Positions 1 to 5,435 of a stretch of 10,362 bases of DNA are shown piece after piece. The stretch lies in the NCBI GenBank assembly GCA_041589295.1, contig JBFHVZ010000142.1, positions 1 to 10,362 on the forward strand, given 5' to 3'. Source of the stretch: Bermanella sp041589295. Lineage in GTDB: Bacteria; Pseudomonadota; Gammaproteobacteria; Pseudomonadales; Oceanobacteraceae. Each line of letters begins with the position of its first letter. Positions within the stretch are counted from its first letter, which is position 1. The notes beneath the pieces are model-generated. The model was not told the DNA's origin and did no database searches. It saw only the letters and a list, made by a program, of their open reading frames with translations. Made by a program: the position numbers and the translations under genes.

Positions 1-105
1 GGATACATTCATGTGTGGCCTTCCCGTTAGAAGACCTAGAAATCATGTATTAATTCTTGCCTTTTAATCCGCTCTTGTTAGCCCTCGCTAATTAGTTCTC
101 GTCTA
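1..105. other. Left-edge sequence downstream of the TetR-type gene
   Basis: No coding region is supported here. A weak hairpin, TTAGC (78-82) with GCTAA (87-91), lies just past the repressor stop but lacks a T run, so it is at best a poor terminator. Confidence 0.3.
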
Positions 106-756
106 TTAGCTTGGGCCCGTCACGCTGCGGTCTTGCACCGCAGCCATGGCCAAATAGGTTTTGGTATCCATGCCATCAGGGATACGGATATGACCGTCGA
201 TAATCAACAAAGAAAGACCATGCACCATGGCCCAAGCGCCTTGAGCACTGGCTTTGACTTGTACTTTATCCACTGGCGTATGAGCGCCTGCGTTTAATTG
301 GCTTTCTCGCAAAAACGCGTCACGTAACAAAACATAAGGCTGCTTCGAAGCCTCAGCCAACTCAGAAACCGACGTTGGCACATTACCCTCAGCTTGCTCG
401 TTACTATCAATGACTTGATGCATTTGATTAATCATTAAACGATAAAGCTTAGGATTGGCGATGGCATATTCTATGTACTCAACACCATATAAAAGTACCT
501 GACTGCGTGGGCTCAATGACGGATCTTTTACATTGGTAAGCTGATCCGCAAGACCTCGAAAACCCGATCCAGCAACCGCCTGTAATAAGGCCTGCTTATT
601 TTTAAAGTGTGCATAGGGCGCCATATGCGACACACCTGCCGCCGCTGCGATGCCACGCAGTGACACCGCATCGGCCCCTTGTTCTGCGATGACCTCGCGA
701 GCTGCCGTTAATAGCGCGCTTTTTAAATCGCCGTGGTGATAATTGTTTCCAGCCAA
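106..756 (-). CDS. TetR/AcrR-family transcriptional repressor with WHG-type C-terminal domain
   Basis: This 216-residue protein has the usual TetR length and layout. The N-terminus carries the YHHGDL motif (residues 6-11) and a helix-turn-helix at about 31-52 (VSLRGIAAAAGVSHMAPYAHF). The C-terminal ligand and dimer domain includes AWAMVHGLSLLIIDG (174-188), the signature of the WHG-type (TetR_C_33-like) subfamily. The start is a TTG at 754-756: it has a GAGGT Shine-Dalgarno six bases upstream, and an in-frame TAA lies a few codons further up, leaving no room for a longer protein. Family members bind palindromic operators and release them on binding a small hydrophobic ligand; the ligand here cannot be read from sequence. 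The divergent neighbour is the SPFH lipoprotein, so control of itself and of that gene is the simplest inference. Family call sure, target unsure. Confidence 0.9.
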   Translation of the reverse strand: MAGNNYHHGDLKSALLTAAREVIAEQGADAVSLRGIAAAAGVSHMAPYAHFKNKQALLQAVAGSGFRGLADQLTNVKDPSLSPRSQVLLYGVEYIEYAIANPKLYRLMINQMHQVIDSNEQAEGNVPTSVSELAEASKQPYVLLRDAFLRESQLNAGAHTPVDKVQVKASAQGAWAMVHGLSLLIIDGHIRIPDGMDTKTYLAMAAVQDRSVTGPS

Positions 757-937
757 GTGGATACCTCTTACTTAGCGTTTACCCAATCGAAAGAGATATA
801 TACCGTATTTGGCTGGAGGTGAGTAGCACTGATTTTCCCTTTGAAGGCCACAGCCCGACCACTAGAGCCGGTTTTTTAAATTAATGTTAGACTTCCCCAA
901 CCTAAACTAATCTCCAGCCTGAAAGGAAATCAGTCTC
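757..937. promoter_or_regulatory. Divergent promoter region between the TetR-type gene and the SPFH lipoprotein gene
   Basis: This 181-base gap must hold both promoters. An AAGGA Shine-Dalgarno lies about ten bases before the ATG at 938. Two short motifs recur in inverted orientation: GGCTGGAG (811-818) with CTCCAGCC (912-919), and ACTGATTT (828-835) with AAATCAGT (927-934). The second pair touches the Shine-Dalgarno of the lipoprotein gene. I cannot pick convincing -35 and -10 boxes for either direction. Confidence 0.45.
800..808. promoter_or_regulatory. Possible TetR operator core (ATACCGTAT) in the divergent intergenic region
   Basis: ATACCGTAT is a perfect 4-1-4 palindrome 44 bases upstream of the TetR-family start, inside an AT-rich TATATA run that could serve as a -10 region for the repressor gene. 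TetR-family proteins usually bind palindromes close to their own promoter. The symmetry is short and the flanks match poorly, so this is only a candidate. Confidence 0.25.
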
Positions 938-1777
938 ATGTTTTTTCGAGCCGATAAACCTACCAACAAGCTACTGCCTTTAACTTTTATATTGGCTTTA
1001 ATTGGGACCACTCTGACAGGGTGCTCAAACCCCAACACTCCTGCGGGCCATGAAGGCTATGTTTACGAAAACCCACGAATTTTCGGTTCAGGCGGCTATA
1101 GAGATAGCTTAATTGGACCAGCAAATTATGGTGTATCTACCTGGCGAAATGAAGTCATTAACATAGATATGAGACCTAACACCTACACCGAGAACTTCGA
1201 TATTCTTGCGAACGATGATCTCAACATCAGCTTTAATTTTCATGCAGTCATCTCAATTAAACCCACCACGATTAAAGCGGTAGTTGAGCACTATGGTGGC
1301 TTACATTGGTATAACCGATATGTAAAAGAAGCTTTTCGTACTTTTGTTCGAAATGCCGTTCAAAAATATGACAGCAGAGCGATCAAAGAGCACCGCGAGT
1401 CAATCGCACAGGAAGTAACAGAAAAGTTGAAAGAGTACCTATCCGAAACACCATTTAGCATTGCCAAGGTGGTCGTTGGTAACATTAACTACCCTGAGAT
1501 TGTGGCCCGTGCTGTTGAGAAAAAACTCGCGGCTCAACAGCTTTTGTCGGAGAAAGAAACACAAAAAGACATTGCTCAGAAAGACGCTGAGATCCGAATC
1601 GAAGAAGCCAAAGGCATCGCACAAGCGCAAAAGATTATTAATGCGACATTGACACCAAACTACCTACAGCATGAAGCCATCAATGCTCAGTTAAAAATGG
1701 CAGAATCACCAAATCACACCACGGTCTACATTCCCGTTGGTAATAACGGTATACCGTTAGTCAAAGGCGCGCAGTAA
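938..1777 (+). CDS. SPFH/band-7 (prohibitin-like) domain lipoprotein
   Basis: The 279-residue protein opens with a lipoprotein signal: basic start, hydrophobic stretch (about 12-25) and lipobox LTGC (26-29), so Cys29 should be lipidated after signal peptidase II cleavage. The +2 residue is Ser, not Asp, which by the usual Lol rule favours the outer membrane. Residues about 40-190 resemble an SPFH/band-7 domain, with the NISFNFHAVISIKPT strand region and the RNAVQKYDSRAIKEHRESIAQEV helical region. A charged Ala/Glu/Lys-rich coiled-coil helix follows (about 190-235), as in prohibitins and HflC. SPFH proteins oligomerise into membrane rings or scaffolds; most use a transmembrane helix or hairpin, so a lipid anchor that puts the domain outside the cytoplasm is unusual. 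It stands alone, divergent from a TetR-type gene, and ends at a hairpin. Domain call fairly sure; role unknown. Confidence 0.8.
   Translation: MFFRADKPTNKLLPLTFILALIGTTLTGCSNPNTPAGHEGYVYENPRIFGSGGYRDSLIGPANYGVSTWRNEVINIDMRPNTYTENFDILANDDLNISFNFHAVISIKPTTIKAVVEHYGGLHWYNRYVKEAFRTFVRNAVQKYDSRAIKEHRESIAQEVTEKLKEYLSETPFSIAKVVVGNINYPEIVARAVEKKLAAQQLLSEKETQKDIAQKDAEIRIEEAKGIAQAQKIINATLTPNYLQHEAINAQLKMAESPNHTTVYIPVGNNGIPLVKGAQ
1744..1759. repeat. Perfect 16-bp palindrome in the 3' end of the SPFH gene
   Basis: TAACGGTATACCGTTA is identical to its reverse complement and lies inside the coding sequence, about 20 bases before the stop. It shares ATACCGT with the palindrome at 800-808 upstream of the TetR-type gene. 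It could be a protein-binding site or chance; no role is shown. Confidence 0.5.
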
Positions 1778-1789
1778 CGGATAAATAGT

Positions 1790-1812
1790 GGCCCTCCTTT
1801 GACGAGGGCCTT
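1790..1812 (+). terminator. Hairpin terminator after the SPFH lipoprotein gene
   Basis: GGCCCTC (1790-1796) pairs perfectly with GAGGGCC (1804-1810) around a 7-base loop, starting 13 bases after the stop codon. The following TTCATTGTT is only moderately T-rich, so termination may be partial. The opposite strand has no T run after the stem, so it should not serve nrdD. The rest of the gap to 1926 shows no clear element, and no clear terminator for nrdD was found. Confidence 0.7.
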
Positions 1813-1926
1813 CATTGTTACATTTCCTAAGCAATCTACGCGTTAATAGGCTACCAAAGCGACTAGTTTAGACCTTTTTCAATTCCTATAGCTAGTTATC
1901 ACATAATTAAGTCTTTTAATCGAATG

Positions 1927-3726
1927 CTAACCAGCACGATGATAAAACCGTAAGTCATGCTCTTGCTGTCGTGCTTGACTAAAGGCGCTGACGCGCTTGA
2001 GATAACCAATGACTCGGGTGCCGTAATCAATATTCTGACTACCGCAACACGCGCAACGTTGCTGCGTGCGTTTATCAATATGATTGCACTCGTTACAGAT
2101 TGTGATTTTTACGTTGACGCAAAAATAGTTACAACCGGTTTGCGCTGCGATTTTATAAAGCTGTTGATACTGGCGCGTGGTTAGGCTTTCTTCTAGGTTT
2201 AGGTGAAGTGCAGAGCCGCCATCTAAATACTCCGTCATTTCCCGACCATGCAACATAAACTTATCCAGCGTATGGGTGCTTTCATCCTCCACCACATAAA
2301 AGTAGCTATTGTAACAATCACGGTTTACTTGCAAGCCCGCTGCGCGATCCCACTTAGCGTTTTTAACTCCTAGGTTTTCAGCAGGTACAAACTCTGTATT
2401 AAATAAGAATCCTGTTTCTTTTTTGGCTTTTTGGTTAGCGTCGTAAATGACTTTGAGCTGTTCACGCACAAACTTGCGGTATTCCAAGTTATTACCTGGG
2501 GTGACACCGACACTTTCCGCTGCTTCTACCATGCCGTTAATACCAATGGTTAAAAACTGTTTGTTGAGATTAATAAAACCAGCGGTATAAACAGGTAGCA
2601 ACCCATGGTCTTGATAGTCCTCCATAATGGCGCGATAGGCCATTTGGTATTTTTGGACTTTTTCCACCATGGTTTTTAGATCACCACCTTGTTGAATCAA
2701 GCGATTCATATTAATAGTGATGACATTGATGGAGCCCGTGGCGATGCCGCCAGCGCCTAAGGTGTATGAGAATGTATTGTCCACCATTTCGTTGCGTAAT
2801 CGACAGCACGAGGCTAATGAATCGGCATCTTCCGATAAATACGTAAAGAAGCTATTGCCTTGCGCCAGTTCGTCACTACAAAACGTCATAAAATCTTGGT
2901 CTTTGCAGTTTCCGTTTTCGGTTAACATGGCAGCGGTCACCACTGGGAAAGTCAAAATGGCTTTTTGACGCTCGGCATTGAACCACTGCATAAAGAAGCG
3001 TTGCAGTTGATCAATGGCCTGCCATTTTGGGCGAACCAGAGTGGTTTGCTCATCGGACAGTGGCGGAAAGACAAAATCACCAAACATGGATTCAAAATAG
3101 TATTGGTCGTAGATGGAAATATTCCAAAACACGCTTTGATACCCGCGCGCCGCCGCTGGCTGGTTTAACGCATAAACCACATGTTGCAGGTGATTAGCGA
3201 TTTTTTTAGGGTGCGTTTTTAAATAATCATCGCCATAGTCGATACGCGCAAAGTGATCGAAGTAGGTTAAAAATTCCACCGTGGCAATAGCACCCGCAAA
3301 TTGCGCACTAACGGCAAACACCAAATTCACAAACGAGCCGCAAAATGATTCTAAATGTCTAGGCGCTTTGGATTCGCCTCCCAGCTTAGTGAGCCCTTCT
3401 AACAAAAATGGATACATGGTGATGGACGCACAATATGGCTTTAAGCTGGTCTCATCATGCACATAGATCTCATGGTCTTCTATTTGGCGTAAATATTCTT
3501 GCGCTAATTCATCACCAAATAACGTGCGAATTTTTTCGGTTACTTTCGCACGGTTAATTTGGATGATGGCATCCTTCATTAACTCGGATTCTAACGTGGC
3601 AATGTTTTTATGGGTCACGTTCGCATTGGCGTCAAACTTTGAGCCTTCTGCGGCGTTGTTAGCATGGATATATTGATCTATGTAATCCAATTTGTCTTGA
3701 ACTTGGGACGGACTAAGCTGCAACAT
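1927..3726 (-). CDS. nrdD: Anaerobic (class III) ribonucleoside-triphosphate reductase, short form without ATP cone
   Basis: This enzyme reduces ribonucleotides to deoxyribonucleotides without oxygen, using a glycyl radical. At 599 residues it is about 110 shorter than E. coli NrdD, and the N-terminus shows no ATP-cone motif. Visible elements are KPYCAS (Cys99, matching the thiyl-radical cysteine by position after the HD motif), a Cys307-Cys308 doublet in SCCRLRN (second active-site cysteine region), a zinc site Cys544-x2-Cys547...Cys558-x2-Cys561, and the glycyl-radical loop RVIGYL with Gly574. The layout resembles the short Bdellovibrio/clostridial-type NrdD family. The ATG has a strong AGGAGG six bases upstream (3733-3738), inside the end of nrdG, which it overlaps by 14 bases. 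The order nrdG-nrdD is reversed relative to E. coli nrdDG. The electron donor (formate or thioredoxin) cannot be settled from this alone. Confidence 0.93.
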   Translation of the reverse strand: MLQLSPSQVQDKLDYIDQYIHANNAAEGSKFDANANVTHKNIATLESELMKDAIIQINRAKVTEKIRTLFGDELAQEYLRQIEDHEIYVHDETSLKPYCASITMYPFLLEGLTKLGGESKAPRHLESFCGSFVNLVFAVSAQFAGAIATVEFLTYFDHFARIDYGDDYLKTHPKKIANHLQHVVYALNQPAAARGYQSVFWNISIYDQYYFESMFGDFVFPPLSDEQTTLVRPKWQAIDQLQRFFMQWFNAERQKAILTFPVVTAAMLTENGNCKDQDFMTFCSDELAQGNSFFTYLSEDADSLASCCRLRNEMVDNTFSYTLGAGGIATGSINVITINMNRLIQQGGDLKTMVEKVQKYQMAYRAIMEDYQDHGLLPVYTAGFINLNKQFLTIGINGMVEAAESVGVTPGNNLEYRKFVREQLKVIYDANQKAKKETGFLFNTEFVPAENLGVKNAKWDRAAGLQVNRDCYNSYFYVVEDESTHTLDKFMLHGREMTEYLDGGSALHLNLEESLTTRQYQQLYKIAAQTGCNYFCVNVKITICNECNHIDKRTQQRCACCGSQNIDYGTRVIGYLKRVSAFSQARQQEHDLRFYHRAG

Positions 3727-4465
3727 GGGAAGCCTCCTTTTGTTTTTCGTTAAGGTTATAGATGGGGTTTGAATTAACAGGGTTTGAATGATTAGGGTTT
3801 GAGTTGACTGGGTCTAAGTTGATTTTCTCTGGGGAGATAGAACTATCATCGCAAACAAATAAATGATTCAGACACTGCCCTAGCTCACCTTGCTCTACTC
3901 GATAGAAACGTTGATTAGTTGTCACGGAATCCAGCCCGCCTAGTTCTTCACGCCACGGGCCGAGTTTTACAAAATCTAAATGTGGTCTAAGGTGACGCGA
4001 CACATTTTCAAGCCCTGAATACAAGCAGGTTTTTAAACCGTGGCCCTGTGCGGTTTTTAATAATTCTTGCAAGGTGTGGGGTTGCCATTCACCACCAAAG
4101 AAAACCACAGCGGTCACCATGCCTTGATACTGATTTAAGTAAGCTTCAAAACGTGAAAGCGTTAGTGCTTCACCTTGCTGCTCGTCCGTTTCGCCTGTCA
4201 CATCGCTACGCCACAAATGTTCACTGTGACAACCAGGGCAACGCAGCGGACAACCGTAAATGGAAAAACACAGCGCCACTTCGTCTGGGCATTCTTGAAA
4301 CACCACCTGCGGCGCATCGCAACGCAGCGTGTTTGCATTTTCTTTCGACGCTGATTTACTAGAGCGAATAATGATATTAGACGCTGCTGCGGAAGCTGAT
4401 TTAAGTAAGAAGGGATCAGAAAAAGTAGATTCAGTAAAAGACAGGGCCGACATAGTAATATCCAT
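3713..4465 (-). CDS. nrdG: Anaerobic ribonucleotide reductase-activating protein (radical SAM)
   Basis: NrdG uses a [4Fe-4S] cluster and S-adenosylmethionine to install the glycyl radical on NrdD. The cluster motif is Cys72-x3-Cys76-x2-Cys79 (GCPLRCPGC), followed by HSEHLW. FFGGEW (122-127), a GGE-like SAM-contact motif, and KLGPWREELGGLDS (167-180) match the family. At 250 residues it is longer than E. coli NrdG (about 154). The first 50 or so residues are a Ser/Ala-rich extension, and the tail (215-235) is made of four degenerate pentads (consensus xNSNP) encoded by a 15-bp tandem repeat. The start is uncertain: ATG 4465 lies inside the left NrdR box with a poor Shine-Dalgarno, and ATG 4453 (MSALS) is an alternative four codons in. 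It is the first gene of the nrdGD operon, likely switched on by FNR and repressed by NrdR. Function sure, exact ends of the protein less so. Confidence 0.92.
   Translation of the reverse strand: MDITMSALSFTESTFSDPFLLKSASAAASNIIIRSSKSASKENANTLRCDAPQVVFQECPDEVALCFSIYGCPLRCPGCHSEHLWRSDVTGETDEQQGEALTLSRFEAYLNQYQGMVTAVVFFGGEWQPHTLQELLKTAQGHGLKTCLYSGLENVSRHLRPHLDFVKLGPWREELGGLDSVTTNQRFYRVEQGELGQCLNHLFVCDDSSISPEKINLDPVNSNPNHSNPVNSNPIYNLNEKQKEASHVAA
3765..3824. repeat. Four 15-bp tandem repeats inside the 3' end of nrdG
   Basis: Units start at 3765, 3780, 3795 and 3810. On the plus strand the first three begin GGGTTTGA and the fourth GGGTCTAA; the outer bases of each unit vary. Being a multiple of three, the array stays in frame and encodes Asn/Ser/Pro-rich pentads near the NrdG C-terminus. 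Copy number can change by slippage without breaking the reading frame. Confidence 0.88.
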
Positions 4466-4474
4466 ATCTTGTGT
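4459..4474. promoter_or_regulatory. NrdR box 1 (start-proximal)
   Basis: TATCCATATCTTGTGT matches 11 of 16 positions of the known NrdR box (ACACWATATATWGTGT). Its right part, ATATCTTGTGT, is an exact inverted copy of the matching part of box 2. It overlaps the annotated nrdG ATG at 4463-4465, which fits either a short leader or a true start at 4453. Confidence 0.72.
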
Positions 4475-4479
4475 TGTTT

Positions 4480-4509
4480 TTTATATTTAGACACAAGATA
4501 TAGTATCAA
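4480..4509 (-). promoter_or_regulatory. Candidate sigma-70 promoter(s) of nrdGD
   Basis: Two overlapping options are visible on the minus strand. TTGATA (4509-4504) and TATAAA (4485-4480) with an 18-bp spacer would start near 4473, only about 8 bases before ATG 4465. Alternatively, an extended -10 TGA-TACTAT (4508-4500) with no good -35 would suit an activator and start near 4493, placing the FNR site at about -47.5 rather than the usual -41.5. Either way the NrdR boxes cover the promoter. Confidence 0.45.
4491..4506. promoter_or_regulatory. NrdR box 2 (promoter-proximal)
   Basis: ACACAAGATATAGTAT matches 14 of 16 positions of the NrdR consensus. The 16-bp linker to box 1 gives a 32-bp repeat distance, about three helical turns, the arrangement reported for paired NrdR boxes. 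NrdR is a zinc-finger/ATP-cone repressor that senses (d)ATP and represses nrd operons. The box sits on the promoter elements of nrdG. Confidence 0.82.
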
Positions 4510-4533
4510 CCCATTTTCATCCACGAAGATTAC

Positions 4534-4547
4534 TTGATCTGGATCAA
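4534..4547. promoter_or_regulatory. FNR/ANR-type box upstream of nrdG
   Basis: TTGATCTGGATCAA is a perfect match to TTGAT-N4-ATCAA, the site of the oxygen-sensing activator FNR (ANR in pseudomonads and relatives); a flanking C and G extend the symmetry to 16 bp. It lies upstream of the anaerobic reductase operon, where low-oxygen activation is expected. The centre is 4540.5. Dnr/NnrR-type NO-responsive regulators use similar sites and cannot be excluded. Confidence 0.88.
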
Positions 4548-4551
4548 GTTT

Positions 4552-4571
4552 AAAAAACGCGCCTAGGCGCG
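4552..4571 (-). terminator. 14-bp palindrome with a leftward T run
   Basis: CGCGCCTAGGCGCG (4558-4571) is a perfect palindrome. On the minus strand it is followed at once by six T, so a CGCGC/GCGCG stem with CTAG loop could act as a small intrinsic terminator that blocks leftward transcription from entering the nrdGD control region. It may instead be a protein-binding palindrome beside the FNR box. Confidence 0.4.
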
Positions 4572-4664
4572 CTCTATGCAGTATTGGACGAAAAACGCTG
4601 GAACTTGTTTAGTTAATATTCAGAGAAAAATACGGGTTAGAAAATAAAGGTCATTTTCTGTATA

Positions 4665-4692
4665 GAAAAAAACCGCTTTTAAAAACGGTTTT
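4665..4692 (-). terminator. Hairpin with T-rich flanks between nrdG and the GNAT gene
   Basis: AAAACCG (4669-4675) pairs with CGGTTTT (4686-4692) around a 10-base AT-rich loop. Leftward, the stem runs straight into seven T (a good intrinsic terminator); rightward, into TTTTAATTT (weaker). No minus-strand gene ends here, so it may insulate nrdGD or act as a leader hairpin for the GNAT gene. The rest of the 307-base gap (4466-4772) holds the FNR and NrdR sites and nothing else I can identify. Confidence 0.5.
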
Positions 4693-4772
4693 AATTTAGA
4701 ATGTGCACTTGCGGTTTTTGACCTTGCAACCCTTTCACTATTTCGATCTTTTTAACTTAGGATTTTTAACAC

Positions 4773-5360
4773 ATGGACGACCTCGCGTTAGCGCGCACAC
4801 CAACATTGACACCACCCGTCACCCTTAAAACCCAACGGCTTATTTTACGACCTTGGCAAACCTCTGATTTAAAACCCTTCGCTGAGATGAACGCTGACTC
4901 TGACGTCATGCGTTATTACCCTTCGGTTTTGTCCACAAGCGAAAGCGATGAACTTGCTGAAAAAATCAGCGCGCGCTTAAGCGAAAATGGCTGGGGATTT
5001 TGGGCGTTAGAATTAAAAGACAACGGCGAATTTATTGGTTTCACCGGCTTAAACAAACCGGGCTACGACTTACCTTGCAACCCTTGTGTGGAGGTGGGCT
5101 GGCGTCTATCCAAAAAACATTGGGGCAAAGGCTACGCCACCGAAGCGGCACAGGCCAGTTTGCAGTTTGCGTTTGAAGAATTAAATTTGGACAGCGTTGT
5201 CTCGTTTGCATCGGCTGTGAACACCGCGTCTTGGCGAGTAATGGAACGCATCGGCATGCGCAATACCCACAACAATTTTAATCACCCAATTATTCCTGCG
5301 GGCAGTCCGTTGTCAGACCATGTGTTGTATAAAATCAAGCGAAGTGATTGGGAAAGATAA
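4773..5360 (+). CDS. GNAT-family N-acetyltransferase, RimJ/RimL type
   Basis: The protein (195 residues) starts its domain at LKTQRLILRPWQTSDLKPF (18-36), the typical opening of the Acetyltransf_3 (RimJ/RimL) branch. The acetyl-CoA-binding region is VGWRLSKKHWGKGYATEA (108-125), with WGKGYA as the pyrophosphate-binding turn. NTASWRVMERIGM (150-162) is the conserved C-terminal helix. Enzymes of this group move an acetyl group from acetyl-CoA to an amine, such as a protein N-terminus or a small molecule; the substrate is not readable here. The ATG has an AGGA about ten bases upstream. The gene is a single unit, divergent from nrdGD and convergent with gph, with a REP-like hairpin just after the stop that may end its transcript. 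Confidence 0.88.
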   Translation: MDDLALARTPTLTPPVTLKTQRLILRPWQTSDLKPFAEMNADSDVMRYYPSVLSTSESDELAEKISARLSENGWGFWALELKDNGEFIGFTGLNKPGYDLPCNPCVEVGWRLSKKHWGKGYATEAAQASLQFAFEELNLDSVVSFASAVNTASWRVMERIGMRNTHNNFNHPIIPAGSPLSDHVLYKIKRSDWER

Positions 5361-5369
5361 AGTTGTTAG

Positions 5370-5435
5370 GTAGGTCGGGCAAGGCAAACCGCCCGACAAA
5401 TAATTTGCCGGATGGCACAAGCTTATCCGACCTAC
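5370..5435. repeat. REP-like nested inverted repeat between the GNAT gene and gph
   Basis: The outer arms GTAGGTCGG (5370-5378) and CCGACCTAC (5427-5435) are perfect inverted copies. Inside, GTCGGGC (5374-5380) pairs with GCCCGAC (5391-5397). The same outer arm motif occurs in the element at 6140-6260, so this looks like a dispersed extragenic palindrome family. It sits between convergent genes and could end both transcripts; its right arm supplies the TAG stop of gph. Confidence 0.75.

Noticed and set aside
851..877. Possible terminator ending in GGTTTTTT before the SPFH gene
   Set aside because: The T run is present, but I could not find a stable stem in front of it.
4198..4524. 108-residue open frame on the minus strand overlapping nrdG and its promoter
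   Set aside because: It lies in another frame of nrdG, has no recognisable domain, and covers the FNR/NrdR control region.
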